Source of the DNA: CBDHHC01 sp050633205 | GTDB taxonomy: Bacteria > Pseudomonadota > Alphaproteobacteria > Rhizobiales > CBDHHC01 | DNA length: 27,964 bases | Assembly (NCBI GenBank): GCA_050633205.1 | Contig: JBOEGA010000017.1 | Coordinates: forward strand, 1 to 27,964 | Direction of reading: 5' to 3' | Part shown: positions 7,400 to 16,385 of the stretch, in pieces | Layout: every line of letters begins with the position of its first letter | Position numbering within the stretch: the stretch's first letter is position 1 | Translations under genes and position numbers: made by a program | The notes under the pieces: model-generated | The model's database searches: none | Told to the model about the DNA's origin: nothing | The model's input: the letters and a program-made list of their open reading frames with translations, nothing else

Positions 7400-8260
7400 A
7401 TGCAGTTCGAAGCGAATCTAATAGAAATTCTTGAAAGAATAGCTGTCAGCCTGGAAAAACAGAACCAATCAAATGCGGCTCCACCGGTACCGGATCAGGC
7501 AGACGCATTTATGTGGCAGCCACTATTGAACAGCTTTACCCCGGTACATAAAGTGAACCGCATCCCCCTGGATCTACTTTATGCGATTGCTCCCATGAGA
7601 GATCAGCTACTTGAAAATACGAGAGCATTTGCCAAAGGTTTTCCAGCAAATAATGCTCTGCTCTGGGGTGCACGGGGTATGGGTAAAAGCTCTCTTGTCA
7701 AGGCAGTCCATGGCAAGGTACAGGAAGAAACAGGAAGCGATCTCAAACTGATTGAAATAAACAGGGAAGATATCCAAACCCTGCCTCAATGCCTGTCTGG
7801 GATAAAAAGCAGTGATAACAGGTATATCATTTTCTGTGATGACCTTTCATTTGATAATGATGATACGGCATATAAATCATTGAAAAGTGTGCTTGAAGGT
7901 GGACTTGAAGGCAGGCCGGATAATGTCATTTTTTATGCAACCTCCAACAGACGCCATATGATGCCTCGTGAAATGGTAGAAAATGAGCGTTCTACAGCTA
8001 TTAACCCGGCTGAAGCTGTTGAGGAAAAAGTATCATTATCTGACCGGTTCGGGTTGTGGATAGGTTTTCACAATTGCAGTCAAAGTGACTACCTCAATAT
8101 GGTCAGGTCATATGCAATTCATTTCAAACTGGAAATGAATGATAGTTTTGAACCGGAAGCCCTTGAATGGTGCATCACCAGAGGGAGCCGTTCCGGGCGT
8201 GTGGCATGGCAATTTATCCAATATCTCGCAGGAAAGCAGGGAAGGAAGTTAATAAGCTAA
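7400..8260 (+). CDS. DUF815 AAA-type ATP-binding protein
   Basis: 286-residue soluble P-loop ATPase of the DUF815 family. Walker A is GARGMGKS (90-97) and Walker B is IIFCDD (143-148). Next comes the family-typical segment LEGGLEGRPDNVIFYATSNR, where the final Asn-Arg serves as sensor 1. RFGLWIGF and a C-terminal lid helix with GSRSGRVAWQF follow. Family members are DnaA/AAA-like and often sit beside yajC in alphaproteobacteria; the cellular role is not established. ATG start with GAGGAAAA eight bases upstream. It is the only plus-strand gene in this part of the window and converges on the M23 lipoprotein gene. Confidence 0.88.
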   Translation: MQFEANLIEILERIAVSLEKQNQSNAAPPVPDQADAFMWQPLLNSFTPVHKVNRIPLDLLYAIAPMRDQLLENTRAFAKGFPANNALLWGARGMGKSSLVKAVHGKVQEETGSDLKLIEINREDIQTLPQCLSGIKSSDNRYIIFCDDLSFDNDDTAYKSLKSVLEGGLEGRPDNVIFYATSNRRHMMPREMVENERSTAINPAEAVEEKVSLSDRFGLWIGFHNCSQSDYLNMVRSYAIHFKLEMNDSFEPEALEWCITRGSRSGRVAWQFIQYLAGKQGRKLIS

Positions 8261-8273
8261 GGCGGGCAAGTCA

Positions 8274-8296
8274 GGAAAGGCATGGATCGCCTTTCC
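8274..8296. terminator. Bidirectional terminator-type hairpin
   Basis: Perfect 8-bp stem GGAAAGGC/GCCTTTCC with the 7-base loop ATGGATC, in the 48-base gap between two convergent genes. Neither side has a long U-tract, so efficiency is uncertain, but position and symmetry fit a shared terminator. Confidence 0.6.
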
Positions 8297-8308
8297 CTAA
8301 TGTTTATA

Positions 8309-9706
8309 TTACATATACTTCAGCGGATTTACCGGCTTGTCGCCTTTACGAAGTTCGAAGTGAACCTGAGGCTGACTTACTGAACCGGATTTACCAGCTC
8401 TGGCTATGACCTGTCCGCGCTTGATACGCTGGCCACGACGCACCAGAATACGGCTATTGTGCGCATAGGCAGTTACCCATTTATCCTTGTGGCGGATAAG
8501 TACAAGATTACCGTATCCTTTCAGTTCGTTGCCAGCATAGGCTACAACACCACTTTCCGCAGCCCTGACTTCAGTACCTGCAGGTACTGACAGGTTAATG
8601 CCATCATTTCTGGCACCGTTACGCTTGATGCCGAAATTAGAGATAATACGCCCACGTACCGGCCATCTAAAACGGCCTGATGTGGTAGGCATTACAACTG
8701 CCTCGCTCTGGCTCTGCTGTTTCTCAGCCTCACGCCTTCTTTCTTCAGCACGAGCACGTTGCAACTCACGTTCTTTCTGCTGTTTCAGACGAGCAACTTC
8801 TATCTCACGAGCATTTGGAGTTCTTCGGCTGGATGATTGCTCATAATTTTCAGCGCGATCCTTACTCTGATTTACGACCTCAGGAGCCCGTGTAACAAAA
8901 TGTCTTTTGGGCTTATGTGGCTTGCTTCTGCGTACCCGGCGAGGTGGCGAATAGGTCTCACTGTTATAGCGTGCAACCCGGCGTTTTGGCCTTCTGCGTT
9001 TTGTCGGCCGATCATAGTATTCTGTCCCACGATCGTATCTACGACGAGGTGATGAATAAGGTTTGCGTGCAGACCTTCTGTAGGAATAGCTATTATCTTC
9101 AGACGCAGAACCGGGGATGGTAAGCTGCTGACCAACATGAATAATATTTCCATGCAAGCCATTTGCTCTTTTAAGCTCTCCCAGAGAAACGTTATTGTTT
9201 CGCGCCAGGCTATATAGCGTATCACCAGGGCGTACTGTAACCTGGCCAGAACTATCATTACGTTGCTCGCTATAATCCCGCTCATACCTGCTCTCACGAG
9301 ATGAACGGCTTTCGTCACCGGAACTATATCCGCCATCATCCTTTGAGCTATAGGCAGGAGTCTGTCTGTCATTATATGTTGGTGCAGGCAGTTCTTCACG
9401 AACAATGCCACTGCGCGTACTACCACGGTTAGAACCATACATACTCGTATAGTAACCATCGCTTCCAGCGCTTGCACGTTCACTGCGATTTAAAGGGGGG
9501 TAAACACGGTTAACACTACCGCTATATTCGGCACTGCCACGAGCTGATGCTGTTGTGCTCTCTTCTTTATCCAAACCAAAAATAGGAAAATCGAATCGGG
9601 TAAAGTTGCTGCAACCACTCACTGTAACTGCTGAAAACAACAGTGATACAGAGATAAGCAAGCTCTTTGACTTCCGTTTATATGTGTTACTAATTTTATT
9701 ACTCAT
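8309..9706 (-). CDS. LysM and M23 (LytM)-domain lipoprotein, NlpD/DipM-like, degenerate active site
   Basis: 465-residue envelope protein, probably outer-membrane anchored. The signal peptide ends in the lipobox VSGC with Cys32. A LysM peptidoglycan-binding domain spans about 155-198, an Arg/Tyr/Pro-rich basic linker 205-270 and a charged coiled segment 290-335. The M23 domain covers about 345-463. The zinc site is degraded: active enzymes have HxxxD and HxH, but here the equivalents are N367, N371 and Q447, with only H449 kept. This predicts an amidase activator for cell division, like NlpD, EnvC or DipM, rather than a peptidase. The ATG at 9706 gives the best lipoprotein start; a GTG ten codons earlier is possible. 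In related genomes it lies next to surE-pcm. Confidence 0.88.
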   Translation of the reverse strand: MSNKISNTYKRKSKSLLISVSLLFSAVTVSGCSNFTRFDFPIFGLDKEESTTASARGSAEYSGSVNRVYPPLNRSERASAGSDGYYTSMYGSNRGSTRSGIVREELPAPTYNDRQTPAYSSKDDGGYSSGDESRSSRESRYERDYSEQRNDSSGQVTVRPGDTLYSLARNNNVSLGELKRANGLHGNIIHVGQQLTIPGSASEDNSYSYRRSARKPYSSPRRRYDRGTEYYDRPTKRRRPKRRVARYNSETYSPPRRVRRSKPHKPKRHFVTRAPEVVNQSKDRAENYEQSSSRRTPNAREIEVARLKQQKERELQRARAEERRREAEKQQSQSEAVVMPTTSGRFRWPVRGRIISNFGIKRNGARNDGINLSVPAGTEVRAAESGVVAYAGNELKGYGNLVLIRHKDKWVTAYAHNSRILVRRGQRIKRGQVIARAGKSGSVSQPQVHFELRKGDKPVNPLKYM

Positions 9707-10019
9707 CTTAACGACACCAATCCACTTATACTCCACTTTAATCTTGGAATTCCAAAGAAAGTGTTAACGGTAGATTTCGATTACCCTAACTATTTTACAT
9801 ATCTTTTAAAGCGTTTATTACCGCAAGTTCAAGATTACATAATTTCTTACTGTATAACCATTTTCAATTTTTGCCTGTAAATTCAGGCAATATCGTGGTG
9901 CATTTATACAATAGTCAATGCCCGTGAAAAAAATGGGAGTAAGCAAGAAGAAACAAGATGTTCTCATTTCTTCTTATATTGAGGATAAGTTGAGCAATAG
10001 CAGTTAATGAAGGATTAAT
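9707..10019. other. 313-base gene-free gap between surE and the M23 lipoprotein gene
   Basis: No coding frame of note. This is where pcm (protein-L-isoaspartate methyltransferase) commonly sits in alphaproteobacteria; the gap is far too short to hold it. It contains one inverted repeat, TTGCCTG/CAGGCAA (9871-9877 and 9884-9890) with a 6-base loop and no U-tract. The promoter of the M23 gene must lie here or further upstream; I cannot place it. Confidence 0.55.
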
Positions 10020-10784
10020 TTATTCCAGGAAAGTTTTGCTGAGGTCTTCATAAACAGCATCATGGGTCAGATTCAAGGATAATGGTGTCACCGAGATAAG
10101 CCCGGAATGAACTGCCCAGATATCTGTGCCTTCGACAAGGTTTAGTGGGGCTCTTCTGAAATCATACCAGTAATAGTTAATTCCATGAGTATCCTGCCGG
10201 GCATCTACTTTACGAAGATTACCATCTCTATGGCCCTGACGGGTTACAGCAATTCCTGCAACTTCAGCAGGCGGACGGTCGGGGAAATTTATGTTCATAA
10301 GTACATTTTTCGGCCAGCCTTTTTCCAACAGCTTGCGAATAATGCCTGCACCATGAGTTTTGGAAATTGTCCAGTCAGGACGCCCGCCTTCGGCAAAGTT
10401 GATATACTGGCTTAGTGCAATTGAGGGAATTCCAAGAATTGCACCTTCCATTGCGCCTGCGATAGTACCTGAGTAAGTAACGTCATCCCCCATATTCTGA
10501 CCACGGTTCACACCGGACAGAACAAGGTCAGGCTTTTTATCACCGAGAAGCTCCTCAACGCCCATCAGGACACAGTCAGTTGGAGTTCCCTGTACAGAGA
10601 AGCGCTTTTCTTCAATTTTTCTCATGCGAATAGGATGATGCAGCGTAATGGCATGGGAGACACCGCTCTGGTTTGTCTCTGGCGCCACCACCCACACATC
10701 ATCAGTCAGTTCGCGGGCTATACTGCAAAGCGCTTCCAGACCATTCGCTGAAATTCCATCATCATTCGTCACGAGTATTCGCAT
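10020..10784 (-). CDS. surE: 5'/3'-nucleotidase SurE
   Basis: Metal-dependent nucleotidase of the SurE family, 254 residues. The N-terminus MRILVTNDDG holds the metal-binding Asp pair D8-D9. The conserved SGVSHAIT, GTPTDCV and SGVNRGQNMGDDVTYSGT (carrying the active-site Asn) all follow, as does the late MNINFPDRPP. The start chosen gives the family N-terminus and has AGGATT upstream; the 16 extra upstream codons overlap the end of serS. It starts 19 bases after serS, so the two are probably cotranscribed. Confidence 0.95.
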   Translation of the reverse strand: MRILVTNDDGISANGLEALCSIARELTDDVWVVAPETNQSGVSHAITLHHPIRMRKIEEKRFSVQGTPTDCVLMGVEELLGDKKPDLVLSGVNRGQNMGDDVTYSGTIAGAMEGAILGIPSIALSQYINFAEGGRPDWTISKTHGAGIIRKLLEKGWPKNVLMNINFPDRPPAEVAGIAVTRQGHRDGNLRKVDARQDTHGINYYWYDFRRAPLNLVEGTDIWAVHSGLISVTPLSLNLTHDAVYEDLSKTFLE

Positions 10785-10803
10785 ATTAAAAGCAATCCTT
10801 TTA

Positions 10804-12084
10804 TTATTTCGCTTCAATCTTCTCAAGGCCACCCATATATGGTCTCAGGACCTCAGGGATGATGACACTGCCATCTTCCTGCTGGTAATTCTCCAACAGA
10901 GCAACCATCGTACGTCCTACAGCCAGGCCTGAGCCATTAAGCGTATGAACATACTGAATATCTTTACTGTCTTTTGGACGGAAACGCGCATTCATGCGAC
11001 GAGCCTGAAAATCTCCACAGACTGAGCAGCTTGAAATTTCACGATAAGTATTTTGTCCCGGCAACCAGACTTCCAGATCGTAGGTTTTTCTGGCGCCAAA
11101 GCCGAGATCACCAGTGCAAAGCAACATTACACGATAGGCAATTCCCAGTTTTTTCAGAATTTCTTCCGCGCAGCCTGTCATGCGTTCATGTTCTTCGATA
11201 GCCTTATCCGGGTGGACGATGCTTACCATCTCAACCTTCGAGAACTGGTGCTGGCGGATCATTCCACGGGTATCGCGCCCGGCCGAGCCTGCTTCCATAC
11301 GGAAACATGGCGTATAGGCTGTCATGCGAATTGGCAGCTTGTCCTCGTCAATAATGCTTTCGCGCACAAGGTTCGTCAGCGGAACTTCGGCTGTTGGTAT
11401 CAACCAGAAGCCGTTTTCAGTGCGATACTGATCGTCGGCGAATTTTGGCAGCTGTGCTGTACCATACATGGCCTGATCCTGAACCAGAAATGGCGGAATT
11501 ACTTCTTCATAGCCGAACTCATTGGTATGAACATCAACCATAAAGGCTGCCAGTGCGCGTTCAAGTTTTGCAAGAGCGCCTTTCAGGACAACAAAACGGG
11601 CTCCGGACAGCTTCGTTGCTGCTTCGAAATCCATAAGCCCAAGGTTTTCGCCAATATCGAAATGCTGTTTAGGTTCGAATGAGAATTCAGGAACGGTTCC
11701 AACTTCGCGGATAAACCTGTTATCGTCTTCGCTTCCGCCTTCAGGAACATCTTCATGAGGCAGGTTTGGAAGGCCTGACAAAAAGTCATTCAGCTTTGCA
11801 GAAATTTCACGTTCTTTTTCTTCGCCTTCAGCGAGAGCAGTTTTCAGGCTGGCCACTTCGGCCATAAGCTTCTGCGCCGTTTCTTCGTCGCCGGAGCCTT
11901 TGGCTTTGCCTATGCCTTTGGAAGCTGCATTTCTGCGTGTCTGGAATTCCTGCAGCTCGCTCACATTTTTGCGGCGCGCTTCATCCAGCTCCAAAATCTC
12001 TGCTGATTTTGGCTCCAGGCCTCTTTTTGCCATTGCTGCATCAAAAGCTTCACTATTATCTCTAATCCATTTGAGATCGAACAC
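10804..12084 (-). CDS. serS: Serine--tRNA ligase
   Basis: Class II aminoacyl-tRNA synthetase, 426 residues, the normal length. An N-terminal helical arm (about 27-105, charged coiled coil) contacts the tRNA variable arm. The catalytic domain has motif 2, FRMEAGSAGRDTRGMIRQHQF, and a motif 3 region with NGSGLAVGRTMVALLENYQ followed by EVLRPYMGG. Starts MFDLKWIRDN, typical for the family. It diverges from moaC across 161 bases. In many alphaproteobacteria tatABC lies just upstream of serS; here moaC is there instead. Confidence 0.97.
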   Translation of the reverse strand: MFDLKWIRDNSEAFDAAMAKRGLEPKSAEILELDEARRKNVSELQEFQTRRNAASKGIGKAKGSGDEETAQKLMAEVASLKTALAEGEEKEREISAKLNDFLSGLPNLPHEDVPEGGSEDDNRFIREVGTVPEFSFEPKQHFDIGENLGLMDFEAATKLSGARFVVLKGALAKLERALAAFMVDVHTNEFGYEEVIPPFLVQDQAMYGTAQLPKFADDQYRTENGFWLIPTAEVPLTNLVRESIIDEDKLPIRMTAYTPCFRMEAGSAGRDTRGMIRQHQFSKVEMVSIVHPDKAIEEHERMTGCAEEILKKLGIAYRVMLLCTGDLGFGARKTYDLEVWLPGQNTYREISSCSVCGDFQARRMNARFRPKDSKDIQYVHTLNGSGLAVGRTMVALLENYQQEDGSVIIPEVLRPYMGGLEKIEAK

Positions 12085-12245
12085 GACATAATCCCCGATT
12101 TTTATGATAGTTAACGTGCATTCCCGCGTCCGGGATGTTAGAAAATCTGCAAAATCTATACGCGTTGTTCGCGAATACGTCTAGGCTTTAGGCCCACACT
12201 ACTCTAAAAACAGCTCAATTCTCAGATTATACCGGTGAAATACTC

Positions 12246-12725
12246 ATGACAGAAAAGAAGCTTACACACCTGAATGAACAAGGCGAAGCCCACATGGTGG
12301 ATGTTTCGGGGAAAAATGTTACGACCCGCACTGCAATTGCTGAGGGTTTTGTGACAATGCTTCCCGAGACGCTGGAAATCCTGAAAGCGGGAACAGCTAA
12401 AAAGGGTGATGTTCTAGCGACTGCCAGAATTGCCGGTATTATGGCTGCAAAGAAAACATCAGAACTTATCCCCCTCTGCCACCCGCTAATGCTGTCGAAA
12501 ATAACTGTTGATTTTGAATATCAGACGGAACCCTGTGGTGTTCGCATAGAAGCACTGGTTAAGCTGGATGGCAAAACCGGCGTGGAAATGGAAGCACTGA
12601 CAGCCGTGACAACAGCCTGCCTTACAATCTACGATATGCTGAAGGCGGTTGATAAGGGAATGACGTTTGAAGGGGTTCGGCTGATTGAAAAGACTGGCGG
12701 AAAGTCAGGCGATTATCGTGCCTGA
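12246..12725 (+). CDS. moaC: Cyclic pyranopterin monophosphate synthase MoaC
   Basis: Second step of molybdenum cofactor synthesis: converts the cyclic dihydro-GTP intermediate made by MoaA into cyclic pyranopterin monophosphate. 159 residues, full length. Visible family blocks are the VDVSGKNVTTRTAIAEG start, LIPLCHPL (active-site His), GKTGVEMEALTAV and the ending GGKSGDYRA. ATG start with GGTG eight bases upstream. Its frequent neighbour moeA is found 6 kb further on, on the same strand, with unrelated genes between. Confidence 0.96.
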   Translation: MTEKKLTHLNEQGEAHMVDVSGKNVTTRTAIAEGFVTMLPETLEILKAGTAKKGDVLATARIAGIMAAKKTSELIPLCHPLMLSKITVDFEYQTEPCGVRIEALVKLDGKTGVEMEALTAVTTACLTIYDMLKAVDKGMTFEGVRLIEKTGGKSGDYRA

Positions 12726-12731
12726 ATAAGA

Positions 12732-12750
12732 GAGGGCAACACCTGCCCTC
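12732..12750. terminator. Bidirectional terminator-type hairpin between moaC and dctM
   Basis: Perfect 7-bp stem GAGGGCA/TGCCCTC with loop ACACC in the 48-base gap between convergent genes. On the minus strand it is followed by TCTTATTC, a weak U-tract. Probably a shared terminator. Confidence 0.6.
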
Positions 12751-12773
12751 CCCTTACGACTTTATTATTCTGT

Positions 12774-14171
12774 CTATTTCAGTATCAATCCAGGTAACCA
12801 GAGAACAATACCCGGAAATGCCAGAAGCACTGCAATTGTAATGACATCTGCAATAAAGAATGGCGTTGCACCGCGGAATACATCCTGCACAGAGATGTCT
12901 GGCCGGACACCGGCAACTACGAAACAGTTCAGCCCTATAGGCGGTGTTATCAGACAGAGCTCTGCCATTTTGACAACTATGATACCAAACCAGATTGCAC
13001 ACTGATTGCCGGTCATTCCGAATGCGGAGTCTGCTGCGGCAACGTCTATTCCTCCATTAAGGGCAATTACGACCGGATATACTACTGGCAAGGTCAGCAG
13101 CAACATGCCTATGGCATCCATAAACATGCCAAGCAGTGCATAAATTGCCAAAATGAAGAGCAAAGTTATCCATGGAGATTGCTCAAGGCTTGTTATTGCG
13201 CTTGAAACGGTTCCGGGTAAATCCGCATATCCAAGGAAACGCACATAAATCAAAACACCCCATATGATCGTAAAGATCATGATTGTAAGCTTAGCCGTTT
13301 CCATTAGTGCGCTGCTTAACTGCTTCCAGCGCATGCCTTTCCACAGAGCCATAAGCAAAATAACGAAAGCACCCAATGCGCCTGCTTCAGTTGGTGTCGC
13401 CCAGCCAAAATAGATACTATAGATGATAATAAAGACCACGAAGATGATCGGGAATGTGCCGGGGAGGCTTTCAAATCTTTGCTTCCAGCTAAATCCGCCA
13501 ACAGGAGGCCCAAGCTTCTTGTTGAATGTTGCCATCAGGACAACAAGCCCGCCATAAATCAAGGCAGATACAGCGCCAGGTACAAAGCCTGCCAGCAGCA
13601 GTGGCCCAACAGATTGCTCCACAATGATTGCGTAAATTACTAGTATTGCTGATGGCGGTATCAGTGATGCAAGCGTACCACCCGCTGCAACAACTCCAGC
13701 TGCAAAGCGTTTGTCATACCCAAGCTTCAGCATTTCGGGGATAGCAATTCTTGCAAATACTGCTGAAGTTGCGATGGATGCACCTGACACGGCAGCAAAT
13801 CCTGCTGTCGAGAATACAGTTGCCACGCCCAGTCCACCAGGAAGCCAGCCGACCCAACGTTTTGCTGCCTCAAAGAGATAGCGGGTCAGTCCGGCATAAT
13901 AGGCCAGATATCCGATGAGAATAAATGGTGGAATGATGGACAATGAATAGGTCGTTACTTTTGAGTGTGGTATCTGACCGACAATATTTATTGCGATTTC
14001 GACGCCTTTTTCAAAGCCTGCCTGTTTTGAAAATAAAATAACCAGCCCAAGAAAACCAACAAGTGCAGCTGCAAAAGCGACGCGCACACCAAGAAATACG
14101 AACAGGATCAGAAGACAGTTCATATATATGCCGATGTCGACCGGCGTCAGAGACATAAACCATTCAGTCAT
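12774..14171 (-). CDS. dctM: TRAP transporter large permease (DctM family)
   Basis: The 12-helix membrane component that moves the substrate with sodium in a TRAP system. 465 residues, a little above the common 425-440. It is hydrophobic throughout, with family blocks such as GVRVAFAAALVGF, AAVSGASIATSAVFARIAIP, AAGGTLASLIPPSAILVIYA and PPIGLNCFVVAGV near the C-terminus. It starts 2 bases after the dctQ stop codon, so translation is probably coupled. The substrate cannot be read from this subunit. Confidence 0.95.
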   Translation of the reverse strand: MTEWFMSLTPVDIGIYMNCLLILFVFLGVRVAFAAALVGFLGLVILFSKQAGFEKGVEIAINIVGQIPHSKVTTYSLSIIPPFILIGYLAYYAGLTRYLFEAAKRWVGWLPGGLGVATVFSTAGFAAVSGASIATSAVFARIAIPEMLKLGYDKRFAAGVVAAGGTLASLIPPSAILVIYAIIVEQSVGPLLLAGFVPGAVSALIYGGLVVLMATFNKKLGPPVGGFSWKQRFESLPGTFPIIFVVFIIIYSIYFGWATPTEAGALGAFVILLMALWKGMRWKQLSSALMETAKLTIMIFTIIWGVLIYVRFLGYADLPGTVSSAITSLEQSPWITLLFILAIYALLGMFMDAIGMLLLTLPVVYPVVIALNGGIDVAAADSAFGMTGNQCAIWFGIIVVKMAELCLITPPIGLNCFVVAGVRPDISVQDVFRGATPFFIADVITIAVLLAFPGIVLWLPGLILK

Positions 14172-14173
14172 TT

Positions 14174-14866
14174 TCAGGATGCTCCGTTCTTATCATTTAT
14201 GCCATCCATGAGTTCGGCTTCCATTTTGGCATGTGTTGCAACGTCAATTGGAAGGGGGACTCCGACAGGTTCATTCTCGTTATTTATGAAAGCACGGGTG
14301 TAGCCCCATAAATGCAATAACAGGCGTATGAGCAGCAAGGACAGGGAGAGCGGGACCAGAAACTTAAATGGCCATAGAGGGAGTGCAATATCGATCGTGC
14401 TATCGTTGGAGCTGGCTACAAAAAATGCAGAAAACCCACTTGAAAACAGAGTACTTATATTTTCCCAGAAATCGCCTTTTATTGAACGCTCGAAATGATA
14501 ATAGCTGCCAAAAATAAGAGCTACCGTAATTAGTATCATCAGCAAGGTACTGATTATTTCCGCCAGCCAGAGGAAACGTCCCTTAAGCTGTCCGATAACA
14601 ATATCCATACGGATATGTCCACCGATACGGTGGCAGTAGGCGATACCAATCAAAGCGAATATCGCCATAAACTGCTCAACCCAATCGATAAATCCGGGCA
14701 CAGGAGCATTAAAAAATTTTCGACTGAGAACCTGTGTTACAGCGAGAAGCATAAGTGCCAGAACAACGATTCCGGCAAATAAATTAAATACCTTCTCAAC
14801 TTTATGCATACCCTGATCTATTCGGGAATACAGGGAATTATCCGTTAGAACGGTGCCACCAGACAT
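14174..14866 (-). CDS. dctQ: TRAP transporter small permease (DctQ family)
   Basis: Four-helix small membrane subunit of the TRAP transporter, 230 residues, longer than the usual 160-200. Extra length lies between helices 3 and 4 (about 130-165) and in a polar C-terminal tail ending KNGAS. A family-typical block is VEQFMAIFALIGIAYCHRIGGHIRMD, quoted here as residues near 65-90. The ATG start lies 77 bases after dctP ends, with a strong hairpin in the gap. Confidence 0.92.
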   Translation of the reverse strand: MSGGTVLTDNSLYSRIDQGMHKVEKVFNLFAGIVVLALMLLAVTQVLSRKFFNAPVPGFIDWVEQFMAIFALIGIAYCHRIGGHIRMDIVIGQLKGRFLWLAEIISTLLMILITVALIFGSYYHFERSIKGDFWENISTLFSSGFSAFFVASSNDSTIDIALPLWPFKFLVPLSLSLLLIRLLLHLWGYTRAFINNENEPVGVPLPIDVATHAKMEAELMDGINDKNGAS

Positions 14867-14893
14867 TTTTTATTATTCCTTATCTGAATAAAA

Positions 14894-14921
14894 GGCCCTG
14901 CCACAATTCTGAGGCAGGGCC
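14894..14921 (-). terminator. Strong hairpin with U-tract between dctP and dctQ
   Basis: Perfect 9-bp stem GGCCCTGCC/GGCAGGGCC with a 10-base loop, followed on the minus strand by TTTTATTC. This is a good intrinsic terminator shape placed inside the operon, 22 bases after dctP. It probably lets the binding protein be made in excess over the membrane subunits, by partial termination or by protecting the dctP 3' end. Confidence 0.8.
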
Positions 14922-14943
14922 AGTGAGTACATGTGTTGGCGGA

Positions 14944-15957
14944 TTATTTTTTCTTGAGAGTTGTAATCACAAGGTCATAGAGTTCTTTGCCAGGAATACC
15001 GCGTTTTTCCATAGTTTTAAGCCAAGCATCCCTTGCCGGACCTGCTGCTTTTTCTTTAAAGCTGGCGATATCCTCATCAGAGAAAGTGACTTTTTTGATA
15101 TTCTTGTCTTTGAGAACAGCACTGAATTTCTCATCCTGAATAACTTTATAATTTTTCAGGTAATGGGCCAGAGCTGGCTCAATGGAGTCTGTAAGTGCTT
15201 TTTTGTGCTCATCAGAAAGAGCATTGAAAGCATCGGTATTTACAACGACAGGACAGTTCACTGTTCCAGGGTTAAGGTTTGAAGTCCACCATTTTGAAAT
15301 ATCAATTGTGCGGTAAGAGATATGTGCGTGCTCGGCGAAAGCAACGGCAGAAACCACACCGGAATCCATCGCATTATAGATTTCTGATGCCGTCATTGAT
15401 GTTGGTACTGCGCCAACGGCCTTGAACGCGTTACCAATACCACCAGTTGCACGAATACGAATGCCTTTAAAGTCTGCAACTTTTTCAGGGGCTTTACCAA
15501 CACCGGCAACATTATATTGTGGCATAGGGCTTGGCATCAGAAGCTTTGCTTTCCAGCGGGCAAGGTCTTTCTGCACTGCCGGATGCGCATAAACGGCTCG
15601 AGAAACGGCAATTTCCTCTTCCAGTGTACTTACACCAAGGAAAGGCAATTCAAGAACTGTGATTGTCGGGTTTTTATCACGGTGATAGCCTGCGCAAAAC
15701 TGGGCCATCTGGAAAGCACCATAGGAAATTCCATCGAGATTGGCTTTACTTTTTGAAAGAGCTCCACCGTAAAACAGTTTTATTTTAAAAGCACCTTTGG
15801 TTTTTTCTTCAACTGATTTCGCCAAATGTTCTACATGCTCGGTAAATGCACGGCGTTTACCCCATAAGGATACCTTCCATTCAACCGCCATTGCTTCAAC
15901 AGATGTGAATGCAAGTGCAGTAGTAGCAACTATCAGAGTCTTAAACTTAAGGTTCAT
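14944..15957 (-). CDS. dctP: TRAP transporter periplasmic solute-binding protein (DctP family)
   Basis: 337-residue periplasmic receptor that delivers substrate to DctQM. The signal peptide covers residues 1-24, ending EAMA before VEWKV. The KGIRIRATGG block carries the conserved Arg that clamps a substrate carboxylate, so an organic acid is likely. Further family features are the TASEIYNAMDSGVVSA block and the late SDEHKKALTD segment. Start ATG with strong AGGGAGGA five bases before. First gene of dctP-dctQ-dctM, with the promoter in the 428-base region upstream. The exact substrate is not evident. Confidence 0.93.
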   Translation of the reverse strand: MNLKFKTLIVATTALAFTSVEAMAVEWKVSLWGKRRAFTEHVEHLAKSVEEKTKGAFKIKLFYGGALSKSKANLDGISYGAFQMAQFCAGYHRDKNPTITVLELPFLGVSTLEEEIAVSRAVYAHPAVQKDLARWKAKLLMPSPMPQYNVAGVGKAPEKVADFKGIRIRATGGIGNAFKAVGAVPTSMTASEIYNAMDSGVVSAVAFAEHAHISYRTIDISKWWTSNLNPGTVNCPVVVNTDAFNALSDEHKKALTDSIEPALAHYLKNYKVIQDEKFSAVLKDKNIKKVTFSDEDIASFKEKAAGPARDAWLKTMEKRGIPGKELYDLVITTLKKK

Positions 15958-16385
15958 TCGTTCCTCCCTTTGAAAACACAGAGTATGACCAGTGATGCTT
16001 TTAGTTTATTCGGATTATTAAAGTGTTATCCTGTCGTTCTCTGGCCTGACCAACAAGTACAGCAGATATCAGATCCTTTTTATTATTGTACGCACCAGTA
16101 TAAATACAGCTTATGGGAAAATGAGATGCTACAATAGTAGAATAGGAGGTGTATTTATCCTGCAAGCCTGATGGGGCGGGATAAATATGATCTGAATAAC
16201 TTTTCCATACATCGCATCTGCCCCACCCCTGTGTCGCTTTTCAGCCGACATACAGAGGAATAACAGCACTCTTAAAAATTATTCAAAAGATAGTGATATG
16301 CAGCAACGACAGAAATTAAGTATGTAATCCGTAAAAAACATATATTACGTTTTTGCAATAATAAAAGAGAGCGGTACTGACTGTT
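15958..16385. other. 428-base divergent intergenic region (dctP / acyltransferase)
   Basis: No convincing gene. It must hold promoters for both flanking genes, but I cannot place one with confidence. It contains an AGGAGG (near 16147) with no usable open frame behind it. It also has short GGGGC/GCCCC symmetry about 16173-16226 and CGTAA/TTACG around 16329-16351. AT-rich close to the acyltransferase start. Confidence 0.5.

Noticed and set aside
8872..9483. A 203-codon frame on the minus strand
   Set aside because: It overlaps the M23 lipoprotein gene in another frame. It is open because the Arg/Tyr-rich linker biases codon composition, and its translation shows no domain.
11053..11682. A 209-codon frame on the plus strand
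   Set aside because: Lies wholly inside serS on the opposite strand; the translation has no recognisable features and serS is certain.
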